Shown here one piece after another: positions 55,186 to 64,000 of a stretch of DNA of 64,000 nucleotides (the stretch's first letter is position 1; each line of letters opens with the position of its first letter). The translations under genes were made by a program, and so were the position numbers. This DNA is from Timema cristinae (lineage: Eukaryota > Arthropoda > Insecta > Phasmatodea > Timematidae): the NCBI GenBank assembly GCA_039000515.1, contig JBCFYV010002255.1, positions 46,070,831 to 46,134,830 on the forward strand, in the 5' to 3' direction. Under the pieces are notes generated by a model. That model saw only the letters and a list, made by a program, of their open reading frames with translations, made no database searches and was not told the origin of the DNA.

Positions 55186-55226
55186 GGATGAGAAGGGTCG
55201 TAGTAGATGTCGGCTAAACGGTTCAT
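55186..55226 (-). pseudogene. Polinton C integrase N-terminal stub
   Basis: ATG 55226 gives 'MNRLADIYYDPSHPEK', the same opening pattern as the Polinton A integrase ('ADIYEYYDPLQPAGF' at 24704). Homology stops after about 13 codons, and the frame runs into the Arg-rich insert. Confidence 0.6.
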
Positions 55227-55239
55227 TAGCTCGGAACGG

Positions 55240-55876
55240 CAGCAACCTGTTTTAGTCCACCCTTTTCAGTTTCTTCTTCTTAGGGCGTTGCGACAGTGTA
55301 AGTGGTTGAGGTACGGGCGTTGGATCTCTAATGGGTGACAAACGTTTCGGATTTACAATACATTATTTTGGAACGTTTATTTTTTGAATTAGCGTTAGAA
55401 ACTCTCACCACCCCGACGACGTCTCACTGTGTCTTTTTGCTCTGACCAGATCGTTGATTAAATCCACAATATTGAATCCAAGTAGAGGCGTATTGTGAAT
55501 AATCACTTCCCCGTTTTCGTCCCATGAGATATCGCCTCGGGAAATAATATGTTCTAGTAAAAGTTCGGCTTTTTTACGTGCCTGTACTGGTACAGTATTG
55601 AGTACAGCAGGGATAGAAAGTACAATCACTTCAGGAGTGATTGTGGTGATATTTTCGGGTGGCGGAGGGTGTTGACTAAAGTGCAGATAGCGCTGTAGCA
55701 CTTGTTAGTATAAAGTCCATTTAGATTTGTCTTAATGTTTTGAAGCAAGGGTTTTTTCCATTTCCTCGTTCATCTCGAAGACCAGTAGATTTGTGGCTGA
55801 TGCCACTTGTTGGTGGTGTTGCTCGTAACGGTGTAATGTTTCCGGGGACACCAATATCCGCTTTTTCGTGTGTTCC
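55240..55876 (-). pseudogene. Polinton C unknown protein X
   Basis: Begins near 55876 with 'VEHTKKRILVSPETLHRYEQ', where the ATG of the B copy (50002) is GTG. TAA codons lie near 55743 and 55707. A long open part at 55701-55405 contains 'QARKKAELLLEHIISRGDIS' and 'IVDLINDLVRAKRHSE'. The basic tail 'RPKKKKLKRVD' ends near 55245. Next to the integrase, as in Polinton A. Function unknown. Confidence 0.6.
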
Positions 55877-55881
55877 ACTAT

Positions 55882-56214
55882 CTACTTGTTGAATAAGGAA
55901 CCGAGGACACCGCTGATTAAAGGGGCTAAAAGTAAGGGCAAGAACGCTCCTCCTTTCTGACAGAGTATTCGTCTCTTCTCCTTCCAGCACTCTCCTTGTT
56001 TGACCAGCTTGAGCAACAGTTGCTTAGGAGCACGTAACTTTGTCTTCTGCACACTTTTCAAAGGCACCGGCAATTTTAAAGTGTTGTAGGCACCCTTGAA
56101 AACAGCGTTAATCAGTGTCCTGTCTGCCATTTTCAACAAAGCGACACGTTGCTGCGGGTTTATGCGATGAATCATCCGCAACAGAGGGACTCGCTTCAGC
56201 AATTTGAGACTCAT
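55882..56214 (-). CDS. Polinton C small basic protein with hydrophobic tail (intact)
   Basis: ATG 56214 to stop 55882, 110 codons without interruption. Start chosen by homology to Polinton B (49667). Basic throughout ('LLKRVPLLRMIHRINPQQR'), then 'KRRILCQKGGAFLPLLLAPL' and a short hydrophobic end 'ISGVLGSLFNK'. Such a Lys/Arg-Gly-Gly then hydrophobic tail is conserved beside the ATPase in Polintons and adintoviruses; a core or membrane-lytic role in the particle is inferred. It has outlived its neighbours without a lesion. Confidence 0.7.
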   Translation of the reverse strand: MSLKLLKRVPLLRMIHRINPQQRVALLKMADRTLINAVFKGAYNTLKLPVPLKSVQKTKLRAPKQLLLKLVKQGECWKEKRRILCQKGGAFLPLLLAPLISGVLGSLFNK

Positions 56215-56216
56215 GG

Positions 56217-56865
56217 TTATGAAATTATTTGTAATCGGGAAGTGTCGGTGTTTATATCGCTTTTGCGTGGTAGGTACACGCAACACTCAACATTTGTGCG
56301 CGTTCTATATCTGAACCATTCGGGTATTCCTTGCTTGAAATCTAACAATACAAACCCGTGGTAGCATCAGCGTCAGCCTCTTGTAAACCACGGGGGTTTT
56401 CAGAACAGACTTGACGTGCAAAGTGTTGAATCTGAGTTTTATCACTGGGATTATTAAAAACCACGATATAATGTGCGTTTAAGGAAATTTCTCTTTGGCC
56501 CCAGCCATGGTGAAATATATTTTGTGTAAAGTACATGACGCTGATATTTTGATGATGGCATTCTTTGGTGAAAAGATCAACAACCAATTCGTTGGCTTTA
56601 TCCATCACGTCATCCAGGATAATCAGCGGAGGAGCGTCATAACAGGCGTCATCAATTTTCGTAAAACACTTAAAGAATGTGACTTGGGGACTTGGCCTAT
56701 ATTGTTCAAATCCCCGTTGCCATAAAGCATAATACCAAGTGATTTTATCAAATTTAACGTCACACATTGTGTCTGAGTGACGGATAAATTCAGGTATAAA
56801 ATGTAACTTTCCACAGCCAGAAGATCCGCTGATGAGGCCGAGAATGGATGTTTCAACTTGTCCAT
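56217..56865 (-). pseudogene. Polinton C packaging ATPase
   Basis: ATG 56865. A frameshift after the first seven or so codons is followed by a P-loop changed to 'SGSSGCGKLHF'. Then one long frame (56767-56342) with Walker B 'LIILDDVMDKANE' near residue 46 and 'HHQNISVMYFTQNIFHH'. TAG at 56342, and the C-terminal remainder is in another frame. A32-type genome-packaging motor. Compared with Polinton B the frameshifts lie at different sites, so these are independent later lesions. Confidence 0.85.
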
Positions 56866-56902
56866 AATGTTTGAAACTGAGATTATAAGCTAAATAAACT
56901 TG

Positions 56903-56910
56903 TATTTATA
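56903..56910 (-). promoter_or_regulatory. TATA box of the Polinton C ATPase gene
   Basis: Minus-strand 'CTATAAATACAAG', 38 bp before the ATG at 56865, the same core and spacing as at 48980-48987. Confidence 0.65.
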
Positions 56911-57300
56911 GTATAGGAGGGAGGGGGTGTAGACGTTAAAACATTAACGTAACAGTTTTTATAATATTTACTCACACAAATATAGCTCACACCATGAAAA
57001 GTATACTTGGAATATTTATTAACACAAATAAAAGTTTTAGAAACTTAACTCACCACGAAACGTTTTTTTGGAATATTAATTTACACAAATAAAAGTTTTA
57101 TAAATATGGTGCACACCATGAAAAGTATACTATATTCAATTACAAAAAATGATAGTTATAGAATATATATTACACCTTGAAGTATATCATACATGTTTAG
57201 GTGTAGAATAGACCATAATCAATTTCTTGAAGTCGTATTGGGAATAGTGGCCTTGGCAGTAAATATCTAAGCTAATTTACAAAGTCCATTAAAATAGTAT

Positions 57301-57362
<62 letters not shown>

Positions 57363-57665
57363 CGAAATGGTTTCAATTTAAAATATGTACAAGAAAACAA
57401 ACAAATTTGACTAGAATAAATCTATGTATAAAAACAAATATTTCTATTTATCTAGATATAATTAGGTATGTGAAGGCCAGTACTGGTGGATAAAAAATAT
57501 AACAAAATATCCCGGGTGTATAAAATAAGTCAATAAAAACATATGCTTGTTTATATTCAGAAAAAAATATGAAAAATTTCAAATCTTTGAGTAATATTAT
57601 GTCAGTGAAACTGTCTAGAATGAAAGATAAAATATGATTATTTAGCCCATCTAAATGATCACCTT
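56911..57665. repeat. ATPase-PolB spacer: AT-rich tandem units and (TA)n
   Basis: 'CACACCATGAAAAGTATACT' type units of ~65 bp repeat three to four times at 56985-57160. A (TA)n run occupies about 57308-57361. Both Polinton copies have expanded repeats in this spacer. Confidence 0.7.
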
Positions 57666-60600
57666 TTAGTCGTGGTGAGCGCGTTTACAAGGACTATGAT
57701 TGCTAAACGGCAAATTAAAACTATCGGTTATCCGCCGTTTGGAGTACAATGGCTGTTAGAATTTGTTCTGCGAAACGGTACACACAGTCGCAAGATCTTT
57801 TCTTACAATTTTATGCGGTATCTGTATGTATCATTCCGCAGCTTCTTCGGTGAATATCGCTTTCAAAACTTCAAAATTAACGTCGTTCTGGTTGCCATAG
57901 TTTATGGTGACCCAGCGAACTTTGCACACCGTTTATGTTTTGGTAGGATCGCCATCAACACAAACTCGATACGAGGGATTCTTGGAGCGTCCAAATACAA
58001 AGGCGCTAATATTACTTCCCGGACCGTAATCGTGAAGTTCGTCAGTGAGGTCAATAAAAATTCTCCGGTTGGTGGCCTCCAATCACCGGGGCGTTTCATG
58101 AATAGAACGCTATCTGTATCATGATATAAAACGTGGTCCCCTAATTTTTCAAGGATGCTGTATAAGTGCAACCTAGCTACAGTAGTTGTGTAGCATGTCA
58201 CCGCAACACTCGTGTTAGGGTTAGGGCGCAATGCGTCACGCGCATCCTTGTAATTATGGAACATAACCTCATAATTAACATAAATGACTCTGTCCATGGT
58301 GATGTACGGATCCGTTAGGTAATAGGGGATGCCCTGATAGTCGTTGACAACGGCTACGTGTGGTAGATCGGGTGTTTGTTCAAACTTTCCACATAGTTAA
58401 TTTAAAAAGGGTTTAGCCAGAGTGCTAAGTCCAGGATTTTTATAAATAGAACCTAAATTGAATTTTACATCTTCTCTTTCCTCATAATTTTGAATGAAAT
58501 CTAACTTCTCATCTTGTGAGGTACACCACTCTGACCACCCTCTTGCTTCTTGTTTAAGTTTCAAAAAAATATAAATATATCCTTGAAACAATCTGCCAGA
58601 ACGTGTCTGACGATCGTAAACAGATACATTATACTCCCACACTTTGTGTACTGCTTCAACGGTGTAGCCTTTCTCAAAGGCTTTCCGGATCTTGTCAATC
58701 ACGCAGATGCCTGACAACCAACGATCTTTATTATCTTTGTGCTGAAATGTGTCTTGGTTTTTTTCCTCCCCACATTTCCTGCACAATATAAACATTAGAT
58801 TGTCGTGCATCCGTGTAGGCAATACGGGTATGAATATATCCTGCGGAGGCGTCACGGTAACTTTGACTATGCCTTCTACTTGATCTATAGACGGACAATT
58901 TAGTTCCAATTGAATTTTGTGGTGGCCGATGGGATATTTTTGTACTTTCAAATGTAAGGATACAATGGACACATAGCAAAGTACTTGATCTTCTACCCAC
59001 AAGAAAGGTCTGCTTCGTGTAACAGTTTGATACCATTTGTACGCTCACCAAAGAATCCCTCCCTGGGATTGAGGGTCTCCTTGCTGTACAACCTATACTG
59101 GACTAAAAATTGTCTCAAGTCCTTGACTGTGCGTTTCATTGCATTAAACCTACACTCCCATATCTCTACTAACGTGTGGCTGACATTATTAAATTTGTCC
59201 ACGCATGCCATGGTTGCTTCATAGTGCATCTACATTGTCCCGTGGTGGCTGTTATTGATAAGGGTGGTCCTGTCAGGATAAACAAGAGGGCACCCGTGCC
59301 AATAACATGCCCAGAACTGGAAGACGGTGGTGGTATCTCCAGCTTTAACAACGCCGTCTTCACGATGGATAATACATATTCCTCATGGCCGTTGCCCGCA
59401 TAAAGGATAGAAACATGGTGTTTATGAGCCTCCCAGCAAAGCCATTGTACGGTGAAGTGCGACTGTTGGTCTGTACACTTGTAGCCACCGTTAGGGACGA
59501 TACCGATGGTATTCTCATTGAGATGACTTTGGCGGTAAACTAACATGGCCACTCCTGCGATCATATACGCCTCTCTGAAAGGATCCCCCTTTGCTTTTTC
59601 CATGAGTATGTCTCTAAGCTTTAGGCAGGCCTTCCTTGGGATCTCTACATCTTTCACGGAATACAGTTCCAACTTGCGGTTAACAACGAAAGACATAATT
59701 CTCGTCGACCGTCATGGCATACCACTTATCAAAGTGCTCATTCCTTCAACCGACAACTCACCGATGCCGTAGTCCTTCTTTGGCGGTAAGGGACCCCTAT
59801 AATCCACGTTTTCTTTTTTATTAAAAATTGGGGGAAATCCCTTGCCCAAAGACTCGCCCAAGATGAATGTTATAGTTATCCTGAACAACGACATCGGGAG
59901 AAGTTTCAGAGAGTAAATAAAGGAGAGTGGGTCGTAACGCATGGAATTGATTTTCCCACTGTTCATTATGACCTCTAGTTTCCATTTTTTTTACCTCCAT
60001 CATGTATTTTAAAATAAAAGTTCCATCATAGCCCTTGGCTTTATGGGCTAGGAAGGTGATGTCTTTTAATTATGTTTTTTTTAATTTGCTTTATAAATCC
60101 GAAAGATTGGACCATTGTGGCATCACCCTTGGATATGCCCTTCCTCTCACCCCCCACATTCTGTGCAATTATGGTCATTAATATCAATATGAAGGCAACC
60201 TTCCAACACGTCTATACGACACATTGGTTAGGTTTGTGAAAGTGCGTGCTGGCCGTACCTTGAAGAAGCGTTTCTTGTCAACATTAAAAATCATAAAATA
60301 CGAATATGGAATTGCTCTTTTACAGCGATGGTTTGGTTGGGCCATGCTTCATATACCAGAAATGACCAAAAGGACGATGGGTCTCACATACTTTACAAAA
60401 AGTCTCATAACACCTATGTGAATAATTTGATCTTTACAAACTGAAAAATTGCCCGCATACCTCACAAACATTTTTAACATCACAGACCGATATGTGTCCT
60501 TTGCAAACCTGGCACGTTTATGGTTATCAAAACATGTTTAGTTTTTTAACCAACGCCCACAGTCTTAACAGACCACAGATCGACCTCCACAGCAAACCGC

Positions 60601-61773
60601 TTTAGCGTTGCACTTTTTCACGCAGATTAACATTTGTGTGCATTCTTATGATCAAATGGCACACGGCACTCACGGAAAGAGTACGAGCACTTAAACGCGG
60701 TTGTCAAGGATGTTATGACATCCAAATGGTGTTACTTATCGTGGTGAAAACACAAACTAAGTTATCCCTTAAAAGAATGTTTGGGAGGGGTAGCCCCCTC
60801 ATATACGACCAACCTCTTTCGACGTTTCCTGAACACGATGAATTTGTATTCGGTGAGGTATGTTTGAAATTTTTTCAGTTCAATAATTCCAACACCTTTC
60901 AAAAGATTCACATGGACAACACGGCAGAAATCTTCTGCTTTTTATTTTTGAATATTGCGGCCTTTGTTTATGTGGCTATAGGTGTTCATGTCCAAGCATC
61001 CTGGTTATCTTTTAACGCCACACCCAGCCTTAGCGACAACCAATGCACGAGCAAGACAAAATATATTGCCATTTTGATTCGTTATTATTCCTTTATTTCT
61101 TCTACTCTATGTGGTAACCGAGGCTTATCACTATGACGTACACTCCCACGAGGCTCCTTAAAATGGCTGAGTTTAACGTACAGTGGTGCCGTATTTAAGA
61201 AAAAGGTTATTGCTCTGCAACTTGCGACTAACGTTATCGATAACGGCTCGACCGCCTAACTGATCCGCCCGCCTAAATGAGACTTATACAGGATTCAACT
61301 TCGAGTCCAGGCTATTCAATAGTAAGACGACATGATGATCGTAGCTGACACCATGGTCCTGCAGCCAATTGAGCAAAACAGTTATTTGCTCTTCAATCCG
61401 GCTTAATGCGGCACGATCACTTGATGGAGCACCAAGGTAAACGGTAACTTCTTTACCAGTATAAAAGAAACTTCCCAGTTGTATTATTCTTTCCTCGACG
61501 ATTCGACGAGTGATACAATTCAACAATGCTCCGCCAACCTGATTTACCGGGCCACTAATTCCCATCTAGGGTGCTGATGATAGCCCCGCCCCCACCATAT
61601 CCAAGCCTTGAAGGGGGGCTGTGATTCCTTCCTGCCTCATCCCTACACCACCAGCTTGCGAGACGACGTCTGGAGGTGGCAAAGCTCCTGCCAGCTGAGT
61701 GGGAGCTGTGGAGGTCTTGGTCTGTATACGTCTTCTTTCGGGCTCAGATAGGCATCTCCAGTATCCATTTGAG
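57666..61773 (-). pseudogene. Polinton C family-B DNA polymerase (PolB), decayed
   Basis: Read from the acceptor at 61774-61775 down to TAA 57666. N-terminal region 61565-61284 ('FFYTGKEVTVYLGAP'). Exonuclease motif III 'LYSVKDVEIP' near residue 11 of the 59696-59169 frame, with 'DPFREAYMIAGVAMLVYRQS' and 'NTIGIVPNGGYKCTDQQSHF' after it. Polymerase motif A has Ala for the catalytic Asp ('YFAMC', near 58965-58980) and is followed by TGA. 'GLSTLAKPFLN' (motif B side) ends at 58400. Motif C 'YHDTDSVLF' is intact (DTD at 58112-58120). Multiple frameshifts; inactive. Confidence 0.85.
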
Positions 61774-62228
61774 CTAAAACACAAGAGTTTGAATTCAACA
61801 CAAGTCAAACTAAATACCAAGTAAGCATTTGAAGCAATATTCTTCCATTCAAATTTAGTTTAAAAAATGCATTTTTGCTCCTTTTAAATCAAACAAATTA
61901 ACATTTAAGTTAGCAAAATAATTCATGATAACAAAATGAGCATTTCATTTATAATTTTCCCTCGGAGTGGACAGTATGCAATTCAAATATTAGAACGGAT
62001 CCCTCAGATGCTCTAACTACCTAATTTAAAAGACACTTGTTTATTCCATAAAATGTTTGGGACGTTTCATTTACTTTAAGGTTCTCTCTTAAAAGGGTTT
62101 TCACCTATAAGTGTTCTATTATAGAGGTTTATTAAGAAATCTGCTAATTATATACTCTTTCAACCTATAATATTAATAATATTTCATACATCAATGTTTA
62201 CTATTTTAACGTAAGAAAATAATCTCAC

Positions 62229-62377
62229 CTATTGATGCATCAATCGCATCCAGAGCAGAAAAATGTCCTTTAAAGGCTCGTGCAGCACTAGGGGTGGTAG
62301 TGGTTGTGGGGGTGATGCTAGTGGATCCTTCACAGATACCTGATGTGAAGGAGACATCATACAGTTATCCCATGCAC
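62229..62377 (-). pseudogene. Polinton C leader exon (equivalent of exon 3 of Polinton B)
   Basis: The acceptor 'tttcag' precedes 62377 and donor 'gtgaga' follows 62229. The frame leaving the upstream exon continues here with one TAA, then 'CEGSTSITPTTTTTPSAARA' and 'FKGHFSALDAIDASI'. It joins in phase to 'QMDTGDA' at 61773. Matches the end of 40056-40375 in Polinton B. Confidence 0.55.
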
Positions 62378-62787
62378 CTGAAACAAACATAACTTTGGGT
62401 TAGACTATTTTAACGTAAATGACGGCCATTAATAATCATATAGAAACTACCTATTTATTTTCATAGTCATTTTTACAATAATAGTTATGGTCCTGCCGAC
62501 CCTTAAACCAGGGACACCTAGATAAGGAGGTAGGAATTCTACCAACTGAGGCAAGGTGACATACAATAATATTTCAACAGGGAAATTAACTTAAATTAAT
62601 ACAACATTTAGCATTTATAAAACAAACAAAAAAATTGAAAATGCCCAATTTTGTTGATGAAAAAACCCACCAATTTGGTACTTTATTCATATTTCGAAAC
62701 AATTTTTCATGGTGCTATTTTTTTGTTTGACTTTTAAAAGCTAATTATTCTTTCTTACAAATCTATCTTTCATTAGCCAGCAATTAC

Positions 62788-62872
62788 CAACGGTTTGCGA
62801 TCAATTTCTCCAGGTAAACATCAAGTGTCATTAGATCCGTGGATGTCTGCGGATCTCCCCACAGATCATTCT
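62788..62872 (-). pseudogene. Polinton C upstream leader exon (equivalent of exon 2 of Polinton B)
   Basis: The acceptor 'ttttttttag' precedes 62872 and donor 'gtaatt' follows 62788. The open frame 'NDLWGDPQTSTDLMTLDVYL' and 'EKLIANR' is acidic, with the same phase as exon 2 of Polinton B. A first exon upstream was not identified with confidence. Confidence 0.45.
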
Positions 62873-64000
62873 CTAAAAAAAACCGCAACAGATTAGGTTG
62901 ATATTCAGTATAGCTTGAATTAAAAATACTAAACAGATTATTTGTGTGTAATAATAATAAGATAAAATGATGTCCAGAGTGTTAAGGAAATTGGAGATAT
63001 TTAGCATCGTTAGATCGTCCAGGGTAATGTGTACTTTATGATAACACATGCCTCACTTTGAGGTGTTAGCCGGTTCTTGGTGTCTGTATTTTAAAACTCG
63101 ACAGGAATCAGGCGTCCTCGGCCATCAACCGAGCTTTAAATATATTCTCCATGTACATGATGGTGACCGTTGCAGATCTATTAGCATTGTTTAGAAATAG
63201 ACAGCACTTTTAGTGGTGCAAACGTGTGCTTAGATATTTTCGAACAGTAAGAGAGGGCTTTTGAAACCCAAAAAATATTTTTAAATGGTTTGTTTTCTGG
63301 GGTATTTAGGCTGGACTATGCCATGGCGTTCATAATTGCAGGGGTCACAAAAACTGATGGCATTCAGGTATTTTAAAACACTACCCTCAATAAACACATT
63401 AATATGTTGATTATAATACAGATTTGTTCGAAACATCTCTTGAATAAAGTTTAATTTTTAGTAAACTACCCTCAAATAATGTTATAGTTTGTAATACATG
63501 TATTCAATAAACTACTTTTAAATAAAAAACACTTTATTTCATCTATTCTAACCACTCTTGTTTTTACTATTTTAAAATTATATCCCGTCATTAGTAAACT
63601 ACCAACAAAATTATTAATGTTTAACCATAGCTCAGAATCCAGATTTTTCAATAAACTACCCTTGATTATAATAAACATTTGTTCAGGTATAACTTAATCC
63701 AAATGTCATCCAAAAAAGTGGCTGCTTTTAAACTGTGTGAATAACAACATAGTCATATTTGAATTCCAAATGTTTCCACGTCTTTTATGTGTGCATTAGG
63801 CCTATTACTTGCATCTTTGACTAGTGATGTACACACTTCCTGTTCTGTTAAAACCATGTGCGTACACCGGTCGCTGTGTTATTAAACTTGTAACTTTATC
63901 ATTCAATATACTAATCCATTTATACAGCACACAAAATATATAGCGAATATTCAATTCCATGAACCACTGTAATTATAATTGTAACATGTTATGGGCCCAG
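62873..64000. other. No gene seen
   Basis: AT-rich flank. 'AATAAACTACC' type repeats recur between 63380 and 63660 (tandem ~55-60 bp, degraded). No terminal repeat of Polinton C could be fixed here. Confidence 0.4.

Noticed and set aside
57672..58124. 150-codon plus-strand ORF
   Set aside because: Antisense of the Polinton C PolB C-terminal region, whose motif C and homology lie on the minus strand.
60636..61136. 166-codon plus-strand ORF
   Set aside because: Antisense of the degraded PolB N-terminal part; no recognisable features.

Overview
The window is repeat-dominated nuclear DNA from an invertebrate animal. The TE repertoire suggests an arthropod (perhaps a crustacean), but that is inference. 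No complete host gene was recognised. Intergenic DNA is AT-rich. Almost everything identifiable is a transposable element, an integrated virus-like element or a tandem repeat.

Layout. 1-2.1 kb: broken Ty3/gypsy pol (+). 3.7-4.6 kb: a second gypsy gag/protease remnant (-). 5.36-26.1 kb: Polinton A, a decayed Maverick/Polinton (adintovirus-like) element (+) with packaging ATPase, small core-type protein, unknown protein X, retroviral-type integrase, and ends of the penton and the next small gene. Its ATPase gene is split by a 17.8-kb insertion (5980-23767) with ~0.4-kb terminal inverted repeats (5'-AGT...ACT-3') and a clean 6-bp target duplication GCTTTT. That insertion has no recognisable gene of its own. 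It is a nested fold-back of subterminal inverted repeats, ~131-bp and ~98-bp satellite arrays, an AT-rich repeated core, inverted copies of the same repeats and a 23-bp minisatellite. Near its right end sits a nearly intact I-superfamily (Nimb/I-like) LINE (16829-23132, minus strand) with its own 11-bp target duplication and (AAT)n tail.

26-39 kb is mostly anonymous AT-rich DNA. It holds a 52/59-bp tandem array, two arrays of a GGCCTAAA-type motif 9 kb apart, a 1.9-kb fold-back of ~190-bp units, a degenerate tRNA-like sequence and tRNA-derived SINEs.

39.7-62.9 kb holds two more Polintons joined tail to tail. Polinton B (+, 39731-~50536) has spliced leader exons, PolB, ATPase, core and X. Polinton C (-, 62872-~50537) has leader exons, PolB, ATPase, core, X, an integrase stub, an AT-rich foreign insert (possibly a CRESS-DNA virus capsid-like sequence), penton, a pVI-like small protein, the double-jelly-roll major capsid protein, an unknown 'IVDFQ' protein, an adenain-like protease and an intact 170-codon ORF. 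The shared blocks form a large imperfect palindrome with arms of at least 6 kb around a ~4.8-kb loop. B and C share a TGA in PolB, which points to one already-broken ancestor. A hAT element (TIRs, 8-bp duplication ACTATATG) and a SINE lie in the long intron of B.

In an active Polinton, PolB and integrase replicate and insert the element, while the ATPase, protease, penton and major capsid protein would build and fill a particle. Here every core gene carries lesions, so these are fossils. The relative order of events can be read: Polinton A, then the 17.8-kb insertion, then the LINE.
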